Source: Streptomyces albospinus
GTDB taxonomy: Bacteria > Actinomycetota > Actinomycetes > Streptomycetales > Streptomycetaceae
Direction of reading: 5' to 3'
Assembly: GCF_014648695.1 (NCBI RefSeq)
Contig: NZ_BMRP01000005.1
Coordinates: forward strand, 171,226-235,225
DNA: 64,000 nucleotides
How positions within the stretch are numbered: position 1 is the first letter of the stretch; every line of letters starts with the position of its first letter. The notes under the pieces are model-generated. The model did not search any database and was not told the origin of the DNA. It saw nothing but the letters and a program-made list of their open reading frames with translations. Both the position numbers and the translations under genes were made by a program. This document shows positions 34,690 to 42,664 of this stretch, in pieces.

Positions 34690-35748
34690 TCAGTCGCTGT
34701 ACTCCGGCGACGGCGGCCCCGATATCCCCGGCAGATCGGCCTTCAGCCACGTGCGGTACGCCCGCATCCAGGGGCTGTCGGCACCGCCGCCCCGATAGTC
34801 GTCCAGGACCTTGTTGACCCGGCGCACCAGATCCGTGTCGTCCTTGTTCATCGCCACGCCGTACGACTCGTCCGTGAACGGCCTGCCCTTCAGCTCGACC
34901 GTCGGATCCTGCGCCGCCTGCGCCGCGGCCAGCGCACTGTCGGTGACCACCGCGTCCGCCTCGCCGAGCTGGAGCCTTACCAGGCAGTCGAGTTGGTTGG
35001 GCACCCGCAGCACCTGCGCGCCGTGGCTCTGCGCCGCCAGCGCCGTCTCGCCCGTCGAACCGGCCGCCGTGCACACCCGCTTGCCGCGCAGCGAATCGTC
35101 GAACGCCCGGATCGACGACGCCTTCGGGGCCAGCACCTGCTGCCCCGCCTGGAAGTACGCCGTCGAGAACGCCACCTGCTCCTTGCGCACGCAGTTGATC
35201 GTCATCGTCCGCACCACCATGTCGACCGTGCGCTTCTGCACCGCCGGGATCCGCTGGTTGGTCGGCACCGCCTGGAACACGACCTTGGCGTCCGGCCCCA
35301 GGATGTCCTTGGCTATGGCCCGCGCCAGATCGATGTCGAAACCCTCCAGCCGGCCCGTACCGGGATCGCGGTACCCCCACCGATAGGTGTTCTGGTCGAC
35401 GCCGACGACCAACTGGCCCTTCTTCTTGATCCGTTCCACCGCCGGACCGTCGTCCGGCGACGGCCGCAGGCTCTCCGCGGCAGTGCCCGCCGTGCACTTC
35501 GCCGCCGCCGACCGGGCCTGCCCCGCCCCCGGCCCGTACGCACGATGCACCGCCAGGGGGCCTGACACCCCGTCCGGAGCGCTCTTCCGGGCGTCCCGGC
35601 CCAGCGCCGGCACCAGTATCGTCGCGGCCACCGCCATCACCGACATCCCGGCCGCGACCGGCGCCAGGACGGCACGCAGATTCCCGAGCCCTCGCGCGCG
35701 CATCCTCATGTCCCTCTCACCCGGCCCACCCGGCTCATCCGGCCTCAT
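34690..35748 (-). CDS. GlnH-like periplasmic glutamate/amino-acid binding protein
   Basis: This 352-residue protein is a type II solute-binding protein of the SBP family 3. An N-terminal hydrophobic helix (near 35-55) anchors or exports it; no lipobox cysteine is visible, unlike many homologues. The binding domain has VERIKKKGQLVVGVDQNTYRW (spanning the first strand), FDIDLARAIAKD and MTINCVRKEQVAFSTAYF. Its neighbours indicate the sensing function of mycobacterial GlnH, which detects aspartate and glutamate. ATG at 35748 shares its A with the GlnX-like stop (TGATG) and has GGAG 8 nt upstream; ATG 35709 is an alternative start. Confidence 0.88.
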   Translation of the reverse strand: MRPDEPGGPGERDMRMRARGLGNLRAVLAPVAAGMSVMAVAATILVPALGRDARKSAPDGVSGPLAVHRAYGPGAGQARSAAAKCTAGTAAESLRPSPDDGPAVERIKKKGQLVVGVDQNTYRWGYRDPGTGRLEGFDIDLARAIAKDILGPDAKVVFQAVPTNQRIPAVQKRTVDMVVRTMTINCVRKEQVAFSTAYFQAGQQVLAPKASSIRAFDDSLRGKRVCTAAGSTGETALAAQSHGAQVLRVPNQLDCLVRLQLGEADAVVTDSALAAAQAAQDPTVELKGRPFTDESYGVAMNKDDTDLVRRVNKVLDDYRGGGADSPWMRAYRTWLKADLPGISGPPSPEYSD

Positions 35749-37301
35749 CACCGGTACTCCGACAGCCTGCGCCCGATACCCAGCACCGCACCCGCCGCCG
35801 CCAGCACGGCCAGCACCCCGGCCCCCACCGCCAGCCCGCCGAACGCCCCGCGCCCGCCGTCCGCCGCCGACCGGAACCTGTCCTGCTCGTGCACCAGCGC
35901 CTGCTGGAGCCCGGCGTCGACCCGGTCGAAGGACGCCCCCGTGGAGGCGTCCGGGCCGATCACCTTCGCCAGCGCCTGCCCGTAATCCCCCCTGTCGTCC
36001 GCCTCCCGCGCCTCGGCGTGCCGCGCCTGCCACTCCCGTACGGCCGCCACCGCGTCGCGCACCGGCCGCCGCCCCGCGTCGTCACCCGCCAGCGCCAGCG
36101 CCGCCCCCAGCCGGCTGCCGGCCGCCGCCCCGCCCTCGGAGCCCGCGCCCGCCAGATCCTGCATCCCGGCACGGAAGCCGACCTCGTAGAAATCCTTCTG
36201 GTCGCCCGTCAGCACCGCACCGCGTGCCACCAGCGTCAGATTCTCGTCCCCGCGCGCCTGAAGAGCGTCGATCCGCGCCTCGTTGAGCACCCGCAGCGAC
36301 CGGGCACCGTGCTCGTACGAATCCGACAGCCCCGCACGCGCCACCGCATGCCCCGCCACCAGCCACAGCAGCACCACCACCGAAGCCGCCGTGGCCGCCA
36401 GCAGACCGCGGTCGAACACCCTGTTGGTGCGGCGGTAGTTCCGGCGCTGCGCCCAGACCAGCGCACCGATGGCCGCCACCCCCGCAGCCAGCGCGAACAA
36501 CGGCCATGCCTTCGCCCGCCCGTAGTCGGCGGACAGCCGCACCGTCTCCGCGTCGTACAACGCCCGCGCCGCCGGGAGGAGTTCCTTCCGCATCTGGTCG
36601 TTCGCATACCGCAGATAGGCGCCGCCCAGCGGCAGCCCCAGCCGGTTGTTGGTCCGCGCCGTCTCGACCAGCCCCGTATAGCGCGGCAGCAGCCGGCCGA
36701 GCCGGGCGATCTGCACCCCGGCCGCATCCGGTGTGCCCGAACCCCGGGTGTTCGCCGATGCCTTGACCAGCAGATCCGACGCCGTCGCGATGTCCGCCGC
36801 ATACCGCGCGCGGGTCGCCGGGCTCTCCGTGCCGCCCGCCAGAAAACCCCCGGCGGCCGTCGTGTCCGCGTCCGCCAGCGACCGGTAGATGCTCGCCGCG
36901 TCCGCGGTCAGCGGCTGGCTCCGCTCCACCACGTCGTCGGCCGCCGCCGAGCGGTCCGACACCTGCCAGGCCGTGGCCGCCCCGAACAGCACCACCAGCA
37001 GCGCCAGCACCGCCCCGATCGCCCGCAGCCGGCCCGGCTCCGTGACCGCCGCGGCCCGCAGCCGGTCCAGTCCCTCCGCCCACGCGGTACGTCGCCGCAC
37101 CGCGGGCCCCGAGGCGCCGCCGGCCGGCGCGGGCGCCGCGGACGGCACCGCGGAAACCGACGTCACGGACGATGTGGACGACACCGACGAACCACCCCCT
37201 AGGTCGCTGACTGCGGGCCCGGCCCCCGCCCCGGCACCCGCGAGAGCGCCCACGGGCACGGGTGCACGGCCGTCAGTATGTCCTCCGCCACCGACAACCA
37301 C
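35748..37301 (-). CDS. GlnX-like membrane sensor
   Basis: This protein of about 517 residues has four hydrophobic helices. One lies near the start of the conserved part (LRAIGAVLALLVVLFGAA), a second and third flank AWPLFALAAGVAAIGALVW and GLLAATAASVVVLLWLVAG, and a fourth is near the C-terminus (GGLAVGAGVLAVLAAAGAVLG). Two extracytoplasmic helical domains lie between. Mycobacterial GlnX has the same layout and passes the GlnH signal to PknG. The N-terminal 90 residues are low-complexity and the true start is unclear; GTG 37301 is one candidate, GTG 37259 another. It lies immediately upstream of the GlnH-like gene. Confidence 0.8.
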   Translation of the reverse strand: MVVGGGGHTDGRAPVPVGALAGAGAGAGPAVSDLGGGSSVSSTSSVTSVSAVPSAAPAPAGGASGPAVRRRTAWAEGLDRLRAAAVTEPGRLRAIGAVLALLVVLFGAATAWQVSDRSAAADDVVERSQPLTADAASIYRSLADADTTAAGGFLAGGTESPATRARYAADIATASDLLVKASANTRGSGTPDAAGVQIARLGRLLPRYTGLVETARTNNRLGLPLGGAYLRYANDQMRKELLPAARALYDAETVRLSADYGRAKAWPLFALAAGVAAIGALVWAQRRNYRRTNRVFDRGLLAATAASVVVLLWLVAGHAVARAGLSDSYEHGARSLRVLNEARIDALQARGDENLTLVARGAVLTGDQKDFYEVGFRAGMQDLAGAGSEGGAAAGSRLGAALALAGDDAGRRPVRDAVAAVREWQARHAEAREADDRGDYGQALAKVIGPDASTGASFDRVDAGLQQALVHEQDRFRSAADGGRGAFGGLAVGAGVLAVLAAAGAVLGIGRRLSEYR

Positions 37302-37662
37302 ACCGGTCTTGACCCGATCTTGCTCGGATTGCCACCCGCCCCACAACCCACCCGGCCCGCCCGCTCCCCTCTCACCACGCCTGCCCGCCGGGCGCGGTTC
37401 CACGGCCCGGCGGGCGGCCGGAACGAGGGAGGCCCGTCGGCCGGAGGCGGCGCGCGCCCTCCGGCCGGGACGGGCGTCCTTCCCCCGCGCCCGGGACGGC
37501 CACAGTCCCCGATGAACGAGCACGCCTCCCCCGCGCCCGCGCACGGCCGCCCGCCCCCGCATTACAGTGACCGAGGAATCACCGGACATCAGACGACCGG
37601 GACCGGGCAGCCCGGGGGACTGCGCGGCGCATGCCGGACAGCCGGCCGAAGGGAGTGATCAC
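37302..37662. other. Divergent intergenic region between the GlnX-like gene and the FadR-type regulator
   Basis: This 361-nt GC-rich stretch contains the promoters of the two divergent transcription units. I see no clear hairpin or operator apart from the GGGAGTG ribosome site before the regulator at 37650-37657. Confidence 0.4.
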
Positions 37663-38355
37663 GTGCAGACCGTCCGCAAGGGCAGGGTGTCCCTCGTGGA
37701 GTCCGCGACCGACGAGATCCGCGGCCAGATCGTCAACGGCACCTGGCCCGTGGGCAGCCGCATCCCGCCGGAGAGCGCCCTCGCCGAAACGCTGGGCGTC
37801 AGCCGCGCCTCGGTGCGCGAGGCCGTCCGCTCCCTCGTCCACTCCGGGCTCCTCGAACCCCGGCAGGGCGACGGCACCTTCGTGATCTCCGACGACGACA
37901 GTGCGGTCGCCCTCCGCCGCCGCCTGGAGCGCGCCGAACTGAGCCATGTCACCCAGGTCCGCCAGGGCCTCGACGTGGTCGCCGCGCGCCAGGCCGCCAA
38001 GCACCGCACCGACGCCCAACTCGCCGGCATCGAGGCCGCACTGGCCCGGCGCAAGGCGGCCCTCGCCGCGCACGACAGCGAGGCGTTCACCGCCGCCGAC
38101 GCCGAGTTCCACGTGCTGGTGGCGGAGGCCAGCGACAACCCCGTCCTCGCCGACATCTACCGGTCCCTCAGCGCCGCCCTGCGCGACGAACTCCGCCGCG
38201 CCGCCTGCCTCGACACCGCCACCGCGGCTGCCACCGACCCGCACTCCCGCCTCACCGACGCGATCCGCGCCCAGGACCCCCAGGCCGCCGTCGACGCTGC
38301 CGTCCTCCTCCTGGCCGGCCACGTACGGGACCTGGCCCTGCCACTCGACGACTGA
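37663..38355 (+). CDS. GntR-family (FadR subfamily) transcriptional regulator
   Basis: This 230-residue protein has an N-terminal winged helix (IVNGTWPVGSRIPPESALAE, then LGVSRASVREAVRSLVHSGL) and a C-terminal FCD helical domain. Metal-ligand candidates such as the aspartate and histidine in ADAEFHVLVAEASDNP are kept. FadR-type regulators respond to small organic acids. The nearest function downstream is unclear, since the next gene is a small unknown. GTG at 37663 has GGGAGTGA upstream and gives the right length. Confidence 0.9.
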   Translation: MQTVRKGRVSLVESATDEIRGQIVNGTWPVGSRIPPESALAETLGVSRASVREAVRSLVHSGLLEPRQGDGTFVISDDDSAVALRRRLERAELSHVTQVRQGLDVVAARQAAKHRTDAQLAGIEAALARRKAALAAHDSEAFTAADAEFHVLVAEASDNPVLADIYRSLSAALRDELRRAACLDTATAAATDPHSRLTDAIRAQDPQAAVDAAVLLLAGHVRDLALPLDD

Positions 38356-38367
38356 CCGCCCGCGGCG

Positions 38368-38440
38368 GTCGTCCCGTCCCGGTCGTCCCGGCCCGCTCAC
38401 TCCGTCCCGGTCGTCCCGGCCCCGTCGTCCCGGCCCCGTC
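38368..38440. repeat. CCCGGTCGTCCCGGCC-type repeats after the FadR gene
   Basis: A 15-18 nt GTCCCGGTCGTCCCGGCC-like unit is repeated three to four times in noncoding DNA just after the regulator stop. Confidence 0.5.
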
Positions 38441-38599
38441 GTCTCCCCTCCACGGGCCGCCCCGCCACGGAGCGTGCGCCCGGCTCTCCGCGCCCCCGAT
38501 TCACTCCCGCGCGCCGATGACGCCCACCCCACCGACGACTACCCTGAGTGACGAAAGGTGGTCGCCAGGCCACCCCACCCACGCATCGGAGGCACCACC

Positions 38600-38905
38600 A
38601 TGGGCTACTGGAACAAGCTCCTCGCCCCGCTCGCCAAGTCCCCGGCCAGGACCCCGGCCACCCCCACGATCACCCCGACGGCCAGCGGATTGCTCACCAT
38701 CGGCACCACGACCTACATCAACCCGGCCGGCAGCTACCCCATCTACCACGCCGCCGACGGCACCCTCACCACCATCGTCAACGACACCGACCACCCCATC
38801 ACCATTGTCACGGAACGCGACCATTCCCCACCGCCCGCCGACATCGTCCTGGCCCCCGGCGAGCGCACGGAGACGGGCCGGGGGGACTGCGTCCAGGTCG
38901 GCTGA
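38600..38905 (+). CDS. Small hypothetical protein (beta-rich)
   Basis: This 101-residue protein has a strong ribosome site (GGAGG, 8 nt before the ATG). It has a Thr/Pro-rich N-terminus, then a beta-rich part with alternating hydrophobic residues (GLLTIGTTTYINPAGSYPIY). I recognise no family and see no signal peptide or catalytic motif. A seven-nucleotide tandem repeat begins directly at its stop codon. Confidence 0.6.
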   Translation: MGYWNKLLAPLAKSPARTPATPTITPTASGLLTIGTTTYINPAGSYPIYHAADGTLTTIVNDTDHPITIVTERDHSPPPADIVLAPGERTETGRGDCVQVG

Positions 38906-38982
38906 GCCGGACGCCGGACGCCGGACGCCGGACGCCGGACGCCGGACGCCGGACGCCGGACACCGGACGCCGGACGCCGGCC
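38906..38982. repeat. Heptanucleotide GCCGGAC tandem repeat, 11 units
   Basis: Nine units are perfect and two have one change. The tract starts immediately after the TGA of the small protein gene and ends in the noncoding gap before the convergent kinase gene. It is a likely variable-number locus. Confidence 0.95.
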
Positions 38983-39036
38983 GACCGGAGCCGGACAGCC
39001 GGCGGAGCCGCCCTGCACCCACGCCCGAGGGGCGGC

Positions 39037-40029
39037 CTACGCCCAGGCTCCCCGCAGCCGCTCATAGGCCCCCGCTTCCTTTGGCACCCCTGCCCGGTCC
39101 AGGGCGTCGAGCGCCGCGCCGAGCACCGGCGGGGCGGTGACGACCTGGGGGACGGCCTTCGGGGCCCGTTCCGTGAGGAGGTGGGTGAGGCGGTCGTGGA
39201 GCAAGGGGTGGCGGACGGCCAGCACGCCGCCGCCGAGGATGACCGGGATGGGCTCGGAGAGCAGGTCGAGGCGTCGCAGGGCGACGGTGGCCAGGAGGGC
39301 GATCTCTTCTGCCTGGCGGGCCACGATCTCGCGGGCGAGGGAGTCGCCGGCCGAGGCGACGTCGAAGACAAGGGGGGTCAGTTCGTGGCGCCGGGCGTCG
39401 GGGATCCGCCGGAGATGCAGGGCCTCGATCAGTTCCGGCATGGTGCGCAGGCGGAAGTGCGCGGGGAGCGCGCGGGCGAGTTCGGTCGGGGCGCCCCGAC
39501 CGTCGTCGGCGCGGGCCGCGTGCCACAGCGCCTCCTCGGCGAGAAAGTGGCCGCCGCCCCAGTCGCCGGAGATCCGGCCGATCGACGGGAAGCGGGCGGT
39601 GGCCCCGCCGCGGCCCAGGCCGGCGCAGTTGATGCCCGCGCCGCAGACCACCGCGACACCCAGCGGTTCGCCGTCGTCCGGGAGTCCGGCCCGTAGGAGG
39701 GCGAAGGTGTCATTGCGGACGGTGACGGTGCCGGCCCAGCCGCGGCGGGCGATCTCGGCGGTCAGGCCGGTCACCTCGTCCGGGAGGTCGGCGTTGGCGA
39801 GGAACGCGGAGATGTGGTCGACGGGGCCGCTGCCGGTCGGTCCGGCCTGCGCCAGCACCGATGCCACCAGTGGCGCCAGGACGTCCACCGCGCGGGCGAC
39901 GCCGATCATCGGGGGTTGGAAGCCGCCGCCGCGGGCCCGGCCGAGGACCCTGCCGTCCATGGCGACGAGCGCCACGTCGGTCTTGCTGTTGCCCGCGTCG
40001 ATGGCGAGCGCCGTGCCGGTCAGGCCCAC
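39037..40029 (-). CDS. BadF/BadG/NagK-type N-acetylglucosamine or sugar kinase
   Basis: This 330-residue ASKHA-fold kinase begins with the phosphate loop LAIDAGNSKTDVALVAMDG (split around GNSKT). It also has GVAVVCGAGINCAGLG, the adenosine region GGGVLAVRHP, and ISGDWGGGHFLAEEAL. It resembles eukaryotic GlcNAc kinase and Streptomyces amino-sugar kinases. It probably phosphorylates the sugar brought in by the ABC transporter encoded in the same operon. The GTG at 40029 overlaps the preceding GH4 gene by 10 nt. The sugar specificity is unproven. Confidence 0.87.
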   Translation of the reverse strand: MGLTGTALAIDAGNSKTDVALVAMDGRVLGRARGGGFQPPMIGVARAVDVLAPLVASVLAQAGPTGSGPVDHISAFLANADLPDEVTGLTAEIARRGWAGTVTVRNDTFALLRAGLPDDGEPLGVAVVCGAGINCAGLGRGGATARFPSIGRISGDWGGGHFLAEEALWHAARADDGRGAPTELARALPAHFRLRTMPELIEALHLRRIPDARRHELTPLVFDVASAGDSLAREIVARQAEEIALLATVALRRLDLLSEPIPVILGGGVLAVRHPLLHDRLTHLLTERAPKAVPQVVTAPPVLGAALDALDRAGVPKEAGAYERLRGAWA

Positions 40030-41648
40030 GTGAGGTGCTCCCGGTTGTGCGCGATCAGCTGGTCGGCGAGCCGGTTCGCGTGGTCGAGCTGGCCGATGAG
40101 GGGGTGCGCGAGCAGCGCCGAGAAGACCCGGTCCCGGCCGCCCTTCAGGGCAGCCTCCAGGGCGAGGTGTTCATAGGCCGTGACATGCGCGACCAGACCA
40201 CTGAAAAGGGGGGCGAGGGGGCGGAGGGGGAGGGGGGCGGCCCCCCGGGAAGTCACCGTCGCCGGGACCTCGATCACCGCGTCGTCGGGCAGGAACGAAA
40301 ACGTGCCGTTGTTGAAGGTGTTGACGATCTGGGTGTCGACGGACCCAGGGGTCTGGGGAGCCCGATGGGTGTCGACGGACCCAGGAGTCTGAGGAGACCG
40401 ATGGGTGTTGCCCGGCCCGGGAGTCCGGGGAGCCCCATGGGTGTCGCCCGGCCCAGGAATCTGGTGCGCCCGATGGGCGCCGCCGGGCTCGGCAGTGGCC
40501 CCGTGGCCCCCTCCGCCCCTGGTAGCCCCGACTCTGGCCGCCGCTCCGCCCCTGGTGGGCCCTCCGACGACCCCGGTGGGTCCTCCGACCCCGGTGGCCC
40601 CTCCGGCCCCGCCGGCTTCTAGGGCCCTGCCGCCCCCGCCGGCTCCTCCCGCCCCTTCAGGGGCGAGGCCCTCCGGCCGGGTGCGCAGCAGTGACGCTGT
40701 CAGGCCCACCGCTGCCTCGGAGTAGAAGGCGCCGCCGCGTTGGCCGAGGAGGGCCGGTTTCTCGGCCAGGGACGGGTCGGCGTACAGGTCGAGGAGTTGG
40801 CGTTCGATGGCGGCGACCTCGGCGGCGCGGGAGGGTTTGGTGTGCAACTCCCGTACGACCGCGTCGTGTTGGTAGAAGTAGCGAAGGTAGTACGAGGGGA
40901 CGGCGCCCAGGTGGTCCAGGAGGGCGCGGGGCATGCGGAGGTGGGCGGCGATGGCGTCGCCGTGTGCGGCGAGGAGTTCGGGGAGGACGTCGTCGCCGTT
41001 GACACGCACCGCGCGTTCCCAGGTGAGGTGGTTGAGGCCGAGGTGTTCCAGCTCGACCTGCTCGGGGGCGACGCCGAGCAGTGTGGCGAACTTGCGCTGG
41101 AAGCCGATGGCCACGTTGCACAGGCCGACGGCCTTGTGGCCGTGGGTGAGCAGGGCCCGGGTGACGATGCCGACGGGGTTGGTGAAGTCGACGATCCAGG
41201 CGTCGGGGCAGCGGCGGCGGACCCGTTCGGCGATGTCGAGGACGACGGGAACGGTGCGCAGCGCCTTGGCGAGGCCGCCGGCGCCGGTGGTCTCCTGGCC
41301 GACGCAGCCGCACTCCAGCGGCCAGGTCTCGTCCTGGTTGCGGGCGGCCTGGCCGCCCACGCGGAGCTGGAGCAGCACCGCGTGGGCGCCGTCCAGGCCG
41401 GCGTCCAGGTCGTCGGTCCAGGTGATCCGGCCGGGGTGCCCCTGCGCGGCGAAGATGCGGCGGGCCAGTGCGCCGATCAGTTCCAACCGGTCGGTGGCCG
41501 GGTCGATGAGGACGAGTTCGGCCAGCGGCAGGACGTCACGCAACCGTGCGAAGCCGTCGATGAGTTCGGGGGTGTAGGTCGAGCCTCCGCCGACCACTGC
41601 GAGTTTGATGCGGGGGTACGGGGGTCGTCCCCCGGAAGTCGGCAGCAT
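40020..41648 (-). CDS. GH4 6-phospho-beta-glucosidase with a low-complexity insertion
   Basis: This 542-residue NAD- and metal-dependent family 4 glycosidase has the dinucleotide-binding AVVGGGSTYTPELID, DFTNPVGIVTRALL, metal ligands in GLCNV and GLNHLTWER, and a C-terminal helical domain. Members are usually about 420-450 residues. The excess is an insertion of about 110 Gly/Ala/Pro/Thr-rich residues near 330-440, between SLLRTRPEGLAP and TQIVNTFNNG. It is made of 12-residue repeats of PQTPGSVDTHRA type. The enzyme hydrolyses phosphorylated glycosides, so import plus kinase action is needed first, consistent with its neighbours. Confidence 0.9.
   Translation of the reverse strand: MLPTSGGRPPYPRIKLAVVGGGSTYTPELIDGFARLRDVLPLAELVLIDPATDRLELIGALARRIFAAQGHPGRITWTDDLDAGLDGAHAVLLQLRVGGQAARNQDETWPLECGCVGQETTGAGGLAKALRTVPVVLDIAERVRRRCPDAWIVDFTNPVGIVTRALLTHGHKAVGLCNVAIGFQRKFATLLGVAPEQVELEHLGLNHLTWERAVRVNGDDVLPELLAAHGDAIAAHLRMPRALLDHLGAVPSYYLRYFYQHDAVVRELHTKPSRAAEVAAIERQLLDLYADPSLAEKPALLGQRGGAFYSEAAVGLTASLLRTRPEGLAPEGAGGAGGGGRALEAGGAGGATGVGGPTGVVGGPTRGGAAARVGATRGGGGHGATAEPGGAHRAHQIPGPGDTHGAPRTPGPGNTHRSPQTPGSVDTHRAPQTPGSVDTQIVNTFNNGTFSFLPDDAVIEVPATVTSRGAAPLPLRPLAPLFSGLVAHVTAYEHLALEAALKGGRDRVFSALLAHPLIGQLDHANRLADQLIAHNREHLTWA
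40336..40490. repeat. 36-nt tandem repeat inside the GH4 gene
   Basis: About four units of 36 nt begin next to the native VDTQIVNT codons and decay leftward on the protein. They encode 12-residue units of PQTPGSVDTHRA type. This is the core of the insertion. Confidence 0.8.
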
Positions 41649-41655
41649 GTCCGTT

Positions 41656-42561
41656 TCAGCCCTTCACTCCGGTGAGTGTGACGCCTTCGACGAAGGCTTT
41701 CTGCGCGAAGAAGAAGACGACGATGACGGGGGCCATGACCAGCATCGTGGCGGCCATGGTGAGGTTCCAGTTGACGTTGTGGGCGCTCTTGAAGGACTCC
41801 AGGCCGTAGGAGAGCGTCCAGGCGGCCGGGTTCTGCGCGGCGTAGATCTGCGGGCCGAAGTAGTCGTTCCAGCAGAAGAAGAACTGGAAGAGGGCGATGG
41901 CGGCGATACCGGGGCGGGACATCGGGACGATGATCCGCAGGAGCGTGCGCAGTTCGCCGCAGCCGTCCACCTTGGCGGATTCCGCGTACTCCTGAGGGAT
42001 CGTCAGCATGAACTGGCGCAGCAGGAACACGGAGTAGGCGTCGCCGAAGGCCATGGGGATGACCAGCGGCCAGACGGAGCCGGCGAGGTGCAGTTGCTGC
42101 GCCCACACCAGGTACATGGGCATCACGACGACCTGCGGCGGCAGCATCATCGTCGAGATGACCAGGATCATCGCCACCCGGCGCCCGCGGAAGCGGAAGG
42201 TGGCGAGCGCGTAGGCGACGGGGACCGCCGAGCAGACGGTGAAGAGGGTGCCCAGGCCCGCGTAGAGCAGGGAGTTCTGCCACCAGTCGAGGAAGCCGGG
42301 GGTGGTGAACACGGTTGCGTAGTTGGACCAGTGCCAGGTGTGCGGCCACAGCTCGCCGCTCATCGCCTGCTCGTCGCTCATGACGGCGGTCAGGAAGACG
42401 AAGACGAACGGGAGGAGGAAGAAGAGGGCGGCGGCGAGGGCCATGGCGTGGACGGCGATCCAGTGCAGCAGCCGCTTGCGGCGGGCGCGGGCTGCGGGGC
42501 CGCCGGCGGCGCGGAGTGCGCGGGCGGGGCCGGGGCGGGTGCGGAGCGTCGTGGTGGTCAC
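41656..42561 (-). CDS. ABC sugar permease (MalG-like)
   Basis: This 301-residue inner membrane protein is a CUT1-type permease with six predicted helices. The cytoplasmic EAA loop is EYAESAKVDGCGELRTLLRI, which contacts the ATPase (in Streptomyces usually the shared MsiK). It is the second permease of the operon and works with the gene at 42652 and the binding lipoprotein. GTG at 42561 has GGAGG 11 nt upstream, within the tandem repeat that separates the two permeases. No ATPase gene is in this operon. Confidence 0.9.
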   Translation of the reverse strand: MTTTTLRTRPGPARALRAAGGPAARARRKRLLHWIAVHAMALAAALFFLLPFVFVFLTAVMSDEQAMSGELWPHTWHWSNYATVFTTPGFLDWWQNSLLYAGLGTLFTVCSAVPVAYALATFRFRGRRVAMILVISTMMLPPQVVVMPMYLVWAQQLHLAGSVWPLVIPMAFGDAYSVFLLRQFMLTIPQEYAESAKVDGCGELRTLLRIIVPMSRPGIAAIALFQFFFCWNDYFGPQIYAAQNPAAWTLSYGLESFKSAHNVNWNLTMAATMLVMAPVIVVFFFAQKAFVEGVTLTGVKG

Positions 42562-42664
42562 GTCGGATCAGTCCTCCGTCATGTCGGATCAGTCCTCCGT
42601 CATGTCGGGTCGGCCCTCGGTCATGTCGGGTCGGCCCTCGGTCATGTCGGGTCAGTCCTCCGCC
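42562..42664. repeat. 21-nt tandem repeats between the two permease genes
   Basis: Five units (four full, the last partial) span the stop of the first permease and the ribosome site of the second. On the minus strand each contains GACATGACnGAGG and several carry GGAGGACTGA, so each unit repeats a ribosome site, start and stop-like signals. Confidence 0.9.

Noticed and set aside
34690..35709. ATG 35709 as the start of the GlnH-like gene
   Set aside because: Possible, but the upstream ATG 35748 has a better spaced GGAG and the TGATG overlap typical of this operon; kept only as an alternative.
38906..38982. CRISPR array
   Set aside because: The heptamers are contiguous without spacers; it is a simple tandem repeat.
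42562..42664. CRISPR-like or att-type repeat
   Set aside because: Units are contiguous 21-mers with no unique spacers, and lie between two cotranscribed genes.
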